DNA of 64,000 nucleotides from Streptomyces sp. NBC_00377 (GCF_036075115.1 NZ_CP107958.1:8060001-8124000); one strand, 5' to 3'; positions 43,207 through 51,807 are shown, numbered from the stretch's first letter. A program made the numbers and translations. Notes: generated from the letters alone by a model not told the origin.

Positions 43207-44604
43207 ATGACGGAAATTCTTGTGCAGGCAGCTACGGGGGAGCAGGTTCCTCCGGCGGTCAGGGTGGTGGAGCACCCGGCGTGGCGCGTGCTCAAGGATG
43301 CCGTGGAGGGGATCCGGCCCTGGCAGTCGAAGGACGGATCGATCGACTTCGCGGCCGAGGGCGCGCCCACGGGCACGGATGCCGAGCAGGCGGTCCTGCG
43401 GGTGATCGAGGCCGTCGAGGAGCTGTCCCCGCTGCTCCCGCACGACGCCGACTACCACCGCGCGCTGGTCAAGGACCTGCGGGTCTGGGCCGACGGCGGC
43501 TTCGGGGTGCCGGACTTCCTCGACTCGCTGCTGGCCTTCCAGCCCGCCGCGAACCGCCGCGACGGCCAGACGCATCTGGTCGTCTTCGCCATGTACACGC
43601 AGAACGGCAACCCGGACCGCAACCTGGAAGCCGTCGTGCTGCGCATGGTCTGGCCGCAGTGGCTCGCCGAGCTGGAGCGCACCCGCTACGACAACCCGCT
43701 GTTCTGCGGCATCACCTTCGAGGACTTCACGGCCGGCTACGACACCAACTCGGCCGTCCTCTTCCCGGAGACCATCGCCGTCCGCGAAGCGCCGGAACGT
43801 TTCTCCTGGGGTGGCATCTTCTGCGACCGTGAGGCCGCCCGCTTCCGCCGGGTGACCGACGCCGCCGTCGACATCCTGGGCCTGGAGCTGCCCGAGGACA
43901 TCGCCGCCATGGTCCACGACCAGAAGCGCTGCGAGGAGGCCTTCGTTCTGTGGGACATGGTCCACGACCGCACCCACAGCCACGGCGACCTGCCCTTCGA
44001 CCCCTTCATGATCAAGCAGCGCCAGCCGTTCTGGATGTACGGCCTGGAGGAACTGCGCTGCGACCTCACCGCCTTCAAGGAGGCCGTGAAGCTGGAGGCC
44101 GACGACGTCCCGCAGGCGCGTGACGTGCAGTACGCGGTCCTCCTCGACCGCATGTTCCGCTTCCCGGTCACCGGTGAGCGGGTCCGCAACTACGACGGTC
44201 TCGGCGGCCAGCTGCTCTTCGCCTACCTGCACAAGCACGACGTCGTCCGCTGGACGGACAACAAGCTGCACATCGACTGGCAGCGGGCCCCGGAGGTCAC
44301 CAACCAGCTCTGCGCCGACATCGAGACGCTGTACCGCGACGGCATCGACCGTCCGAAGCTCGTCCACTGGTTCGCCGGCTACGAGCTGGTCTCCGCCTAC
44401 CTCGCCCCGCACCCGGGCTCCAGGTGGGCCAAGGGCCCCGACGCCCTGGACCTGACCCAGCCGCCCCGCAAACTCGTCGATGACGTGCTTCCGGACGAGT
44501 TTCCGCTGAGCATGTTCTATGAGGCACTGTCCAAGAAGCTGAAGAACGTGATCGCCTCCACCAAGGGCATCACGGCGGACAGCGCCGAGAGGGTCGCCGC
44601 GTGA
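43207..44604 (+). CDS. DUF6421 family protein
   Basis: A 465-residue cytoplasmic protein with the ATG behind AAGGA. Conserved-looking stretches include HAVFAMYTQNGNPDRN-like LVVFAMYTQNGNPDRN, FSWGGIFCDREAARFRRVTD, VLWDMVHDRTHSHGDLPFDP, QPFWMYGLEELRCDLTAFKE and HKHDVVRWTDNKLHIDW. His/Asp-rich spots (HDRTHSHGD) suggest metal or catalysis. It matches DUF6421, a mostly actinobacterial family without known function. The stop overlaps a GTG of the next reading frame, and the downstream SDR and aldolase genes follow without gaps. It therefore probably works in one pathway with them. Confidence 0.88.
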   Translation: MTEILVQAATGEQVPPAVRVVEHPAWRVLKDAVEGIRPWQSKDGSIDFAAEGAPTGTDAEQAVLRVIEAVEELSPLLPHDADYHRALVKDLRVWADGGFGVPDFLDSLLAFQPAANRRDGQTHLVVFAMYTQNGNPDRNLEAVVLRMVWPQWLAELERTRYDNPLFCGITFEDFTAGYDTNSAVLFPETIAVREAPERFSWGGIFCDREAARFRRVTDAAVDILGLELPEDIAAMVHDQKRCEEAFVLWDMVHDRTHSHGDLPFDPFMIKQRQPFWMYGLEELRCDLTAFKEAVKLEADDVPQARDVQYAVLLDRMFRFPVTGERVRNYDGLGGQLLFAYLHKHDVVRWTDNKLHIDWQRAPEVTNQLCADIETLYRDGIDRPKLVHWFAGYELVSAYLAPHPGSRWAKGPDALDLTQPPRKLVDDVLPDEFPLSMFYEALSKKLKNVIASTKGITADSAERVAA

Positions 44605-44639
44605 GCGACCGTACGAACACCGCTCAGCAGGAGGCAAGG

Positions 44640-45386
44640 ATGGGGAACGGGGCTCTCAACGGTGCGGTGATCGCGGTGGCCGGTGCGGGCGGACCCGCCG
44701 GCCGGGCGGCACTGCTCAGGCTCGCCGAGGCCGGCGCGACCGTCGTTGGCGCGGACAACGACCCCGAGCGCCTGGCGGAGGCCGTCGACGCGGCCCGCTA
44801 CGGGGCCGGGGGCGCCACGGTCACCGGCGAGCCGGTGGACCTGCTCGACCTGGACTCGACCCGGGAGTGGGCGAGCCGCGTCGAGAAGGAGTTCGGCCGG
44901 ATCGACGGAGTGGTCCACCTGGTGGGCGGCTGGCGCGGCAGCGAGACGTTCATCAAGACCAGCCTGGACGACTGGGACCTGCTGGAACTGCTGCTCGTCA
45001 AGACCGTGCAGCACACATCCCTCGCCTTCTTCGAGGGCCTCCAGCGCAGCGAGCGCGGCCGTTATGTGCTCATCAGCGCCTCCGGCGCCTCGAAGCCCAC
45101 CGCGGGCAACGCCGCCTACGCCGCCGCCAAGGCCGCCGCGGAGGCGTGGACCCTCGCGCTCGCCGACGCCTTCCGCAAGGCCGGGGGCGCCGAGGGGCCG
45201 ACCTCGGCGGCTGCGATCCTGGTGGTGAAGGCGCTGGTGCACGAGGCGATGCGCGCCGACCGCCCCAACGCGAAGTTCGCGGGCTTCACGGACGTCAAGG
45301 ACCTGGCCGAGGCCATCGCCGGGGTCTGGGACAAGCCCGCCCATGAAGTGAACGGACAGCGTCTGTGGCTCACCGAGAAGCCGTGA
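44640..45386 (+). CDS. SDR family oxidoreductase
   Basis: A 248-residue short-chain dehydrogenase. The cofactor loop is VIAVAGAGGPAGRAALLRLA, a variant of TGxxxGxG, with a following acidic GADNDPERL that favours NAD. The catalytic part shows LISASGAS with Ser and NAAYAAAKAAAEAW (YxxxK). The ATG at 44640 has GGAGG 5 nt upstream. An in-frame GTG at 44601 overlaps the DUF6421 stop and would add 13 residues. Its own stop overlaps the next start. Substrate unknown; the operon with DUF6421 and an aldolase suggests an amino- or hydroxy-acid pathway. Confidence 0.88.
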   Translation: MGNGALNGAVIAVAGAGGPAGRAALLRLAEAGATVVGADNDPERLAEAVDAARYGAGGATVTGEPVDLLDLDSTREWASRVEKEFGRIDGVVHLVGGWRGSETFIKTSLDDWDLLELLLVKTVQHTSLAFFEGLQRSERGRYVLISASGASKPTAGNAAYAAAKAAAEAWTLALADAFRKAGGAEGPTSAAAILVVKALVHEAMRADRPNAKFAGFTDVKDLAEAIAGVWDKPAHEVNGQRLWLTEKP

Positions 45387-46453
45387 ACCCTTCGAAGACC
45401 GACGCGCGGCGCCACCACGACCCGGAGATCCGCGGTTTCGCCAGTGACAACTACGCCGGGGCCCACCCGGAGGTGATGGCCGCCCTGGCCCTGGCCAACG
45501 GCGGCCATCAGGTGGCGTACGGCGAGGACGACTACACCGAGCACCTCCAGAGCATCGTCCGGAGCCACTTCGGCTCCTCTGCGGAGGCCTTCCCGGTCTT
45601 CAACGGCACCGGGGCCAACGTCGTCGCGCTCCAGGCGGTCACCGACCGCTGGGGCGCGGTGATCTGCGCCGAGAGCGCCCACATCAACGTGGACGAGGGC
45701 GGCGCGCCCGAGCGGATGGGCGGCCTGAAGCTGCTCACCGTCCCGACGCCCGACGGCAAGCTCACCCCCGAACTGATCGACAGGCAGGCCTGGGGCTGGG
45801 AGGACGAGCACCGCGCGATGCCGCAGGTCGTCTCGATCACCCAGAGCACGGAACTCGGCACGCTCTACACGCCCGACGAGATCCGCGCCATCTGCGACCA
45901 CGCCCACGCGCACGGCATGAAGGTGCACCTGGACGGCTCCCGGATAGCCAACGCGGCCGCCTCGCTGGACGTCCCGATGCGGACGTTCACCAACGCGGTC
46001 GGCGTCGACATCCTCTCGCTGGGCGGGACGAAGAACGGCGCGCTGTTCGGCGAGGCGGTGGTCGTCGTCAACCAGGACGCCGTCCGTCACATGAGGCACT
46101 TGCGCAAGCTGTCCATGCAGCTCGCCTCCAAGATGCGCTTCGTGTCGGTGCAGTTGGAGGCCCTGCTCGCCAAGGACCTGTGGCTGCGCAATGCCCGCCA
46201 CGCCAACGAGATGGCTCAGCGGCTCGCGGAGGGTGTGCGGGCCGTGCACGGGGTGGAGATCCTTCACCCGGTGCAGGCCAACGGCGTGTTCGCGCGGCTG
46301 CCGCACGACGTGAGCGAGCGCCTCCAGAAGAAGTTCCGGTTCTACTTCTGGGACGAGGCGGCGGGTGTCGTGCGCTGGATGTGCGCGTTCGACACGACGG
46401 AGGACGACGTGGACACCTTCGTCGCCGCGGTCAAGGAGGAGATGGCGCGGTAG
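45383..46453 (+). CDS. Threonine aldolase / beta-eliminating lyase (PLP)
   Basis: A 356-residue fold-type I PLP enzyme of the low-specificity L-threonine aldolase group. Motifs: FASDNYAGAHPEVMAALA, PVFNGTGANVVALQA, ESAHINVDEGGAPERMGG, VHLDGSRIANAAASL (Asp binds the PLP pyridine) and DILSLGGTKNGALFGEAVVV with the Schiff-base Lys in GGTKNG. It would cleave L-threonine or other beta-hydroxy amino acids to glycine plus an aldehyde. The GTG overlaps the SDR stop (45383-45386). It is the third gene of the DUF6421 operon. Confidence 0.92.
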   Translation: MNPSKTDARRHHDPEIRGFASDNYAGAHPEVMAALALANGGHQVAYGEDDYTEHLQSIVRSHFGSSAEAFPVFNGTGANVVALQAVTDRWGAVICAESAHINVDEGGAPERMGGLKLLTVPTPDGKLTPELIDRQAWGWEDEHRAMPQVVSITQSTELGTLYTPDEIRAICDHAHAHGMKVHLDGSRIANAAASLDVPMRTFTNAVGVDILSLGGTKNGALFGEAVVVVNQDAVRHMRHLRKLSMQLASKMRFVSVQLEALLAKDLWLRNARHANEMAQRLAEGVRAVHGVEILHPVQANGVFARLPHDVSERLQKKFRFYFWDEAAGVVRWMCAFDTTEDDVDTFVAAVKEEMAR

Positions 46454-46554
46454 CGTGACGGATCAGCCGTCCGACGTCCGTTGCGATGCATAGATATGCG
46501 GTCACCTGAAAAGTCATTGACTCTCGGGTGATCGCATTCCTATGCTCTCCCGCC

Positions 46555-47148
46555 ATGGAGCTGATCCAGGAGAACCCCGACCTTTCCGCCTATCTAGCGG
46601 CTGATGAGGTCATCGACCACCACCATCCGCTGGTGCGGGACACAGCCGCGCGCCTCGCGAGGGACGCGCAGGACTCGTATGCCTATGCGCGCCTTGCCTT
46701 CGAGTTCGTCCGCGACGCCATCACGCACTCGCAGGACGCCGACGACCCGCGCGTGACCTGGCGCGCCTCGGACGTGCTGGCGCAGGGGACGGGCATCTGC
46801 CACGCCAAGGCGCACGCACTCGCCGCGCTGTTGCGGGCCGAGGACATCCCGACCGCGCTGTGCTACCAGCGCTTCGCGCACGACGAGGGGGACGGACACG
46901 TCCTGCACGGACTCGTCGCCGTGCGGTTCGGCGGGGCCTGGCACCGCCAGGATCCGCGCGGCAACAAGCCGGGTGTGGACGCGCGGTTCTCCCTCGACGG
47001 CGAACGGCTGGCCTTCCGCCCCGACCCCGGGGCGGGCGAGCTGGACTACCCCGGCCTCCACGCGGCACCGCACCCTGCGGTCCTCGGCGCCCTGCGGGCG
47101 GCCCCGGACCGGCCGCGTCTGTGGAAGACCCTCCCCGCCGCGCTGTGA
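46555..47148 (+). CDS. Transglutaminase-like cysteine protease fold protein
   Basis: A 197-residue protein. The transglutaminase-like core has the Cys in QGTGICHAKAHALAALLRAE, His in GDGHVLHGLVAVRF and Asp in WHRQDPRG, giving the full C-H-D triad. The N-terminus LSAYLAADEVIDHHHPLVRD is typical of short bacterial members. It is cytoplasmic by lack of a signal. Bacterial members are generally peptidases or amidases; the target is unknown. The ATG lacks a strong ribosome site. Region 46454-46554 upstream is AT-richer and probably carries the promoter. Confidence 0.9.
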   Translation: MELIQENPDLSAYLAADEVIDHHHPLVRDTAARLARDAQDSYAYARLAFEFVRDAITHSQDADDPRVTWRASDVLAQGTGICHAKAHALAALLRAEDIPTALCYQRFAHDEGDGHVLHGLVAVRFGGAWHRQDPRGNKPGVDARFSLDGERLAFRPDPGAGELDYPGLHAAPHPAVLGALRAAPDRPRLWKTLPAAL

Positions 47149-47221
47149 GCGCGGGCGAGCCCCGGGCGGGCGGACACCGGCCCGGGGCTCACCCGCTCGG
47201 GGCGACGGCGGGGAAGGGGCG

Positions 47222-47950
47222 TCAGCGCGCCTCGGCCGCGCGGACCTGCTCCGGTGTCGGTGCCGTGCCGCCCAGGTGGGCCGGCATCCACCAGGTGTCG
47301 TTCGCGTCCTTGGGGCGGACCGGGTAGGCCCGCTGAGCGGCCTCCAGAAGCTCCTGGACGCGCTCGCGCAGCTGCCGGGTGATGGCGCCCGCGTACTTGT
47401 CACGGGAGGCCTCGAGAGCCTCGCCGACGCGGATGGTGATCGGGGTGTGGCTGCGCTTGAAGTTGCGGGGGTGGCCCTTGGTCCACAGCCGCTGCGTACC
47501 CCACAGCGCCACCGGGATCAGCGGGACGCCCGCCTCCTGGGCCATCCGGGCCGCACCCGACTTGAAGCTCTTGAGCGTGAACGACTGCGAGATGGTGGCC
47601 TCGGGGAAGACTCCGACGATCTCGCCCGAGCGCAGCGACTCGAGGGCGTGCGCGTAGGCCGTCTCGCCCTGGTTGCGGTCCACCGGGATGTGCTTCATGC
47701 CGCGCATCAGGGGGCCGGAGATCCTGTGGCGGAAGACGGACTCCTTCGCCATGAAACGAACGAGGCGTTTCTGCGGGAGCGCGGCCAGGCCGTCGAAGAT
47801 GAAGTCGAGGTAGCTGATGTGATTGCTCACCAGCACGGCTCCGCCCGAGCGCGGGATGTTCTCCGATCCCTTGCAGTCGATCTTGAGGTCCCAGGCCTTG
47901 AACAGGGTCTGGGCGAGGCCGACGACGGGACGGTAGACAAGCTCTGCCAT
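47222..47950 (-). CDS. 1-acyl-glycerophosphate acyltransferase-like (PlsC) protein
   Basis: A 242-residue acyltransferase. The catalytic motif I is VSNHISYLDFIFD (H-x4-D), motif II/III VGVFPEATISQSF and motif IV around GVPLIPVALWGTQRLW. The family transfers acyl chains to lysophosphatidic acid in membrane lipid synthesis, at the inner membrane face. The ATG at 47948-47950 begins MAELVYRPVVGLAQ, which matches family N-termini; an upstream in-frame TTG is less likely. It is a stand-alone gene, convergent with the transglutaminase-like gene. Confidence 0.9.
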   Translation of the reverse strand: MAELVYRPVVGLAQTLFKAWDLKIDCKGSENIPRSGGAVLVSNHISYLDFIFDGLAALPQKRLVRFMAKESVFRHRISGPLMRGMKHIPVDRNQGETAYAHALESLRSGEIVGVFPEATISQSFTLKSFKSGAARMAQEAGVPLIPVALWGTQRLWTKGHPRNFKRSHTPITIRVGEALEASRDKYAGAITRQLRERVQELLEAAQRAYPVRPKDANDTWWMPAHLGGTAPTPEQVRAAEAR

Positions 47951-48127
47951 GGGCGGGGCGAACCCTTCCTTCTCTTTGCCGGGGATGCCTCCCGGCGGCA
48001 AAGTTACGCAGCCGTAGGTTTACGGCATCTCGCAGATCGTGCCCGAAGAACGACCGGGGAGCCAGCCCTCGTGCCCGGGAACGGCGAGATACTCGTCACT
48101 TCAACCCCCTTGATCCACCTCGGGCTT

Positions 48128-48556
48128 TTAAGTCGTCTTTACTTCGCGCGCACCCGCGACCCGGCGTACCAGCAGGTACATCTCGCATCCGAGGCAGTAC
48201 CCGAAAGCGGCATTGAGGAACGCGGCCGCCAGCGCGGCCCCGGTCGCCGCGAGGCCCAGCCAGCCGGGACCCAGTGCGAGGCCGACGAGGCCGACCCCCG
48301 CGAACACCAGGCCCACCACCTGCGCGAACCGCGGCGGCTGAGGCGCCTCGAACCCGGTGGGCGGACCGATCCACGGCCGTACGGCCCTGCGGAACACCCA
48401 GCCGTACGGCGACCGTCCCACCCCGCCCGCCGCGCCGAGCGCGAACGCCAGCGTCTGCCACGCCAGCAGCCAGGCGCTGCCGGTGATCAGTACGACCGCG
48501 AGCACCAAGGTCGTCACGGCGGCCCCGAAGCGCGGGCCCCTCACATCGATGTCCAT
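48128..48556 (-). CDS. DUF4395 membrane protein
   Basis: A 142-residue membrane protein with about four helices: AAVTTLVLAVVLITGSAWLL, LAWQTLAFALGA, RFAQVVGLVFAGVGLVGLAL and AALAAAFLNAAFGYCLGCEM. It carries the DUF4395 cores SPYGWVFRRAVRPWIGPP and FGYCLGCEMY, with a CxxC pair. DUF4395 genes are typically paired with a thioredoxin-like gene, as here (divergent, 75 bp apart). The CLGC motif could be redox partner to that thioredoxin, which is inference. A lower-GC patch follows its stop (48000-48127). Confidence 0.88.
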   Translation of the reverse strand: MDIDVRGPRFGAAVTTLVLAVVLITGSAWLLAWQTLAFALGAAGGVGRSPYGWVFRRAVRPWIGPPTGFEAPQPPRFAQVVGLVFAGVGLVGLALGPGWLGLAATGAALAAAFLNAAFGYCLGCEMYLLVRRVAGAREVKTT

Positions 48557-48631
48557 GAATCAAGCATTCCGCATCGGAAACGATTCCTGGGGGCGGGAAT
48601 CTTTGCAGTCTCGTGAACGCTGGAGCGTCTG

Positions 48632-49045
48632 ATGACCGGACTGGTGGTGTGTGCGGCGGTGCTCGTGGCGGCGAGCGCCTACGGAGTGCTGCAACGGCGG
48701 CGGAGCGGGAGGATACGGGTGCGCGGGCGCGACGACGGCAAACGGCTCGGAGCGGACCGGCTCGGCGGCGAACTCGGCGAACGGGCCACGCTCGTACAGT
48801 TCTCCAGCGCCTTCTGCGCGCCCTGCCGGGCGACCCGCAGGGTCCTCGGCGAGGTGGCCGGCGTGGTCCCCGGCGTCGCCCACATCGAGATCGACGCCGA
48901 GGCGCACCTGGACCTCGTCCGCGATCTCGACATCCTCAAGACCCCGACCGTCCTGGTGCTCGACGCCGACGGCCGCGTCGTCCGGCGCGCCACCGGCCAG
49001 CCCAGCAAGGCGGACGTCATCGCCGCCCTGGGGGAGGCCGTGTGA
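48632..49045 (+). CDS. Membrane-anchored thioredoxin-like protein
   Basis: A 137-residue protein: one N-terminal helix (LVVCAAVLVAASAYGVL), a basic linker, then a thioredoxin fold with the active site QFSSAFCAPCRATRRVLGEV (CAPC) and the cis-Pro loop LDILKTPTVLVLDADGRVVR. The active site is CAPC rather than CGPC. Its position after a short anchor would place the fold on either side of the membrane; the positive-outside rule is unclear. It faces the DUF4395 gene, the usual partner. GGAG precedes the ATG. Confidence 0.9.
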   Translation: MTGLVVCAAVLVAASAYGVLQRRRSGRIRVRGRDDGKRLGADRLGGELGERATLVQFSSAFCAPCRATRRVLGEVAGVVPGVAHIEIDAEAHLDLVRDLDILKTPTVLVLDADGRVVRRATGQPSKADVIAALGEAV

Positions 49046-49128
49046 TCCGCCGCCGGGGGGCGGTGAGGCATCTCCCAGATGCCGGAACGTACTTGACTGT
49101 GCGCGCCACCTATCGTCAGCCTGACCGT

Positions 49129-49209
49129 ATGCCTGAGGAACTCCTTCGCCACGGACGGGTCCCCGTCGACCTGGTCCGTACCGCGAGCGCGCGCTGTCCG
49201 GTCCGTTGA
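49129..49209 (+). CDS. Putative 26-aa leader peptide before flavin reductase
   Basis: A 26-codon frame reading MPEELLRHGRVPVDLVRTAS, then ARCPVR. Streptomycetes have a family of short 'putative leader peptides' with an R-x-x-VDL-x-R-x-x-S-A-x-C core near the C-terminus, thought to act as cysteine-responsive attenuators. This one fits except that PVR follows the Cys. It lies 44 bp upstream of the flavin reductase start in the same direction. An attenuation role is inference. Confidence 0.55.
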   Translation: MPEELLRHGRVPVDLVRTASARCPVR

Positions 49210-49253
49210 GCACCCAAGGACCGGCTCGTCCCCTCCCGCAGAAGGACCACTCC

Positions 49254-49763
49254 ATGACGGCCACGCCCGGCCTCGGCTCCCCGCACCTGGCCTCCCCCGA
49301 CCTGCTGCGCTCCGTCTTCCGGCGGCACGCGGCGGGGGTCGCCGTGATCACCGCCCCCGGCGACGGCGGCCCGGTCGGCTTCACCGCCACTTCGCTCAGC
49401 TCCGTCTCCGCGGAGCCGCCGATGGTCTCCTTCGGCATCGGCACCGGCGCCTCCAGCTGGCCGGCGCTGTCCCGGGCCACGCACGTGGGCGTGCACATAC
49501 TCGGCGAGCACCAGCAGGAGCTGGCCGCCACCTTCGCCAGGAGCGGTGCCGACCGCTTCGGCGCTCCCACCGCCTGGCGTGAGGGCCCGAAGGGCGTCCC
49601 CGTCCTGGACGACGTGCTGGCGTGGCTGGTGTGCCGGGTCGTCGCCCGGGTTCCGGCGGGGGACCACCGCATCGTGCTGGCGGAGGTGGTCCTCGGGGAC
49701 CCGGAGGGCGCCGGGCGGCCGTTGCTCTACCACCAGGGGCGCTTCACCGCTCTGCGGGATTGA
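49254..49763 (+). CDS. Flavin reductase family protein
   Basis: A 169-residue FMN-binding split-barrel protein of the HpaC/flavin-reductase domain type. Residues read LRSVFRRHAAGVAVITAPGD, VGFTATSLSSVSAEPPMVSF, then GASSWPALSRATHVGVHILG and DHRIVLAEVVLGDPEGAGRP. Such enzymes supply reduced FMN to monooxygenases or are themselves two-component reductases. AAGGA lies 8 nt before the ATG. The putative leader peptide just upstream suggests sulphur-related attenuation. No monooxygenase gene is adjacent. Confidence 0.92.
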   Translation: MTATPGLGSPHLASPDLLRSVFRRHAAGVAVITAPGDGGPVGFTATSLSSVSAEPPMVSFGIGTGASSWPALSRATHVGVHILGEHQQELAATFARSGADRFGAPTAWREGPKGVPVLDDVLAWLVCRVVARVPAGDHRIVLAEVVLGDPEGAGRPLLYHQGRFTALRD

Positions 49764-49860
49764 TCACCCCCGACTGTCCTGCGGAGTCGTCGGATTCCGA
49801 TTACGCTGCGTTGCAAAGGTCACAGTTCAAAGCGCTTGCTCAGCGGGAACGAACTGGGTG

Positions 49861-49872
49861 TACTGACGAGTA
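49861..49872. promoter_or_regulatory. Candidate operator in the etf promoter region
   Basis: TACT-GACG-AGTA inside an AT-rich patch (TACTGACGAGTAATATTT) about 110 bp before etfB. It is a short imperfect palindrome reminiscent of TetR-type fatty-acid regulators. A second palindrome AAGCGCTT lies at 49830-49837. Evidence is weak. Confidence 0.35.
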
Positions 49873-49980
49873 ATATTTCGGTCGGAGCGCGGCCCGCCCC
49901 GACCGGGATCGGCCGCTTGTGGCGCCTATGCTGCCTGGAAGAAGGCAGCCGAGAACTGACGATGCAGTAGGAGAGCCGGC

Positions 49981-50769
49981 GTGAGCTTGAGGATCGTTGT
50001 CACTGTGAAGTACGTGCCCGACGCCACTGGCGACCGGCACTTCGCCGATGACCTGACCGTCGACCGTGACGACGTGGACGGTCTGCTCTCGGAGCTCGAC
50101 GAGTACGCGGTCGAGCAGGCGCTGCAGATCTCCGAGGGTTCCGACGACGACGTGGAGATCACCGTCCTGACGGTGGGCCCCGAGGACGCCAAGGACGCGC
50201 TCCGCAAGGCGCTGTCCATGGGCGCCGACAAGGCGATCCACGTCGAGGACGACGACCTGCACGGCACCGACGCCATCGGCACCTCCCTGGTGCTGGCCAA
50301 GGCGATCGAGAAGGCCGGCTACGACCTGGTCATCTCCGGCCTGGCCTCCACCGACGGCACCATGGGCGTCGTCCCGGCCCTGCTGGCCGAGCGTCTGGGC
50401 GTCCCGCAGGTCACCCTGCTCTCCGAGGTGTCCGTCGAGGACGGCACCGTCAAGGGCCGCCGGGACGGCGACGCCGCCTCCGAGCAGCTCGAGGCCTCCC
50501 TGCCGGCCGTGGTGTCGGTCACCGACCAGTCCGGCGAGGCGCGTTACCCCTCGTTCAAGGGCATCATGGCGGCCAAGAAGAAGCCGGTCGAGTCCTGGGA
50601 CCTCTCCGACCTGGACCTGGAGGCCGAGGAGGTCGGCCTGGAGGGCGCCTGGACCGCGGTCGACAGCGCCACCGAGCGTCCCGCTCGCACCGCGGGCACG
50701 ATCGTCAAGGACGAGGGCGAGGGCGGCAAGCAGCTCGCCGAGTTCCTCGCGGGCCAGAAGTTCATCTAA
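49981..50769 (+). CDS. etfB: Electron transfer flavoprotein beta subunit
   Basis: A 262-residue ETF beta subunit. It begins RIVVTVKYVPDATG, has the AMP-binding region VISGLASTDGTMGVVPALLA and the conserved LPAVVSVTDQSGEARYPSFK, then GIMAAKKKPVESWDLSDL. ETF accepts electrons from acyl-CoA and other dehydrogenases and passes them to quinone. The GTG follows AGGAGAG. It is 50 bp upstream of etfA in a standard fixBA order (beta then alpha). Confidence 0.97.
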   Translation: MSLRIVVTVKYVPDATGDRHFADDLTVDRDDVDGLLSELDEYAVEQALQISEGSDDDVEITVLTVGPEDAKDALRKALSMGADKAIHVEDDDLHGTDAIGTSLVLAKAIEKAGYDLVISGLASTDGTMGVVPALLAERLGVPQVTLLSEVSVEDGTVKGRRDGDAASEQLEASLPAVVSVTDQSGEARYPSFKGIMAAKKKPVESWDLSDLDLEAEEVGLEGAWTAVDSATERPARTAGTIVKDEGEGGKQLAEFLAGQKFI

Positions 50770-50819
50770 AGGCCCTTCGCCGACCGCCCCTCAACTTCGT
50801 TTCGCAGGAGAGCAATCCC

Positions 50820-51782
50820 ATGGCTGAAGTCCTCGTCTTCGTCGACCACGTGGACGGCGCCGTCCGCAAGCCCACCCTCGAGCTGCTGACGCTGGCCCGC
50901 CGCATCGGCGAGCCCGTCGCCGTCGCCCTCGGCGCGGGCGCCGAGAACACCGCCGCCGCGCTGGCCGAGCACGGCGCCGTGAAGGTGCTGACCCACGACG
51001 CTTCCGAGTACGCCGACTACCTGGTCGTACCGAAGGTCGACGCCCTCCAGGCCGCCGTCGAGTCGGTCTCCCCGGCCGCCGTCCTGGTGCCGTCCTCCGC
51101 CGAGGGCAAGGAGATCGCCGCCCGCCTCGCGCTGCGCATCGGCTCCGGCATCATCACCGACGCCACCGACCTCGAGGCCGGCGACGAGGGTCCGGTGGCC
51201 ACCCAGTCGGTGTTCGCCGCGTCCTTCACCACCAAGTCCCGCGTCTCCAAGGGCACCCCCGTCATCACCGTGAAGCCGAACTCGGCCGCCGTCGAGGCCG
51301 CCCCGGCCGCCGGCGCCGTCGAGTCCCTCGCGGTGACCTTCTCCGCCCAGGCCACCGGCACCAAGGTCACCGGCCGCACCCCGCGTGAGTCGACCGGCCG
51401 CCCGGAGCTGACCGAGGCCGCGATCGTGGTCTCCGGCGGCCGCGGCGTCAACGGCGCCGAGAACTTCGCCCTCATCGAGTCCCTCGCCGACTCCCTCGGC
51501 GCGGCCGTGGGCGCCTCCCGCGCCGCCGTGGACGCCGGCTGGTACCCGCACACCAACCAGGTGGGCCAGACCGGCAAGTCCGTCTCGCCGCAGCTCTACA
51601 TCGCCAACGGCATCTCCGGCGCCATCCAGCACCGCGCCGGCATGCAGACCTCGAAGACCATCGTGGCCGTCAACAAGGACGCCGAGGCCCCGATCTTCGA
51701 CCTCGTCGACTACGGGGTCGTCGGCGACCTGTTCGACGTCGTGCCCCAGCTCACCGAGGAGATCAACACCCGCAAGGGCTGA
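50820..51782 (+). CDS. etfA: Electron transfer flavoprotein alpha subunit
   Basis: A 320-residue ETF alpha subunit. The FAD-binding C-terminal domain carries AAIVVSGGRGVNGAENFALI, AAVDAGWYPHTNQVGQTGKS, PQLYIANGISGAIQHRAGMQ and IVAVNKDAEAPIFDLVDYGV. It pairs with etfB to form the FAD/AMP heterodimer. GCAGGAGAG precedes the ATG. The acyl-CoA dehydrogenase elsewhere in this window (22107-23837) could be one of its electron donors. A strong hairpin terminator follows 26 bp after the stop. Confidence 0.97.
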   Translation: MAEVLVFVDHVDGAVRKPTLELLTLARRIGEPVAVALGAGAENTAAALAEHGAVKVLTHDASEYADYLVVPKVDALQAAVESVSPAAVLVPSSAEGKEIAARLALRIGSGIITDATDLEAGDEGPVATQSVFAASFTTKSRVSKGTPVITVKPNSAAVEAAPAAGAVESLAVTFSAQATGTKVTGRTPRESTGRPELTEAAIVVSGGRGVNGAENFALIESLADSLGAAVGASRAAVDAGWYPHTNQVGQTGKSVSPQLYIANGISGAIQHRAGMQTSKTIVAVNKDAEAPIFDLVDYGVVGDLFDVVPQLTEEINTRKG

Positions 51783-51807
51783 TCACCCGGAAGTCGCCCG
51801 GACGAGC

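Noticed and set aside
49093..49116. TTGACT followed by TATCGT as a promoter for the leader peptide
   Set aside because: The spacing is 12 bp, too short for a standard housekeeping promoter.
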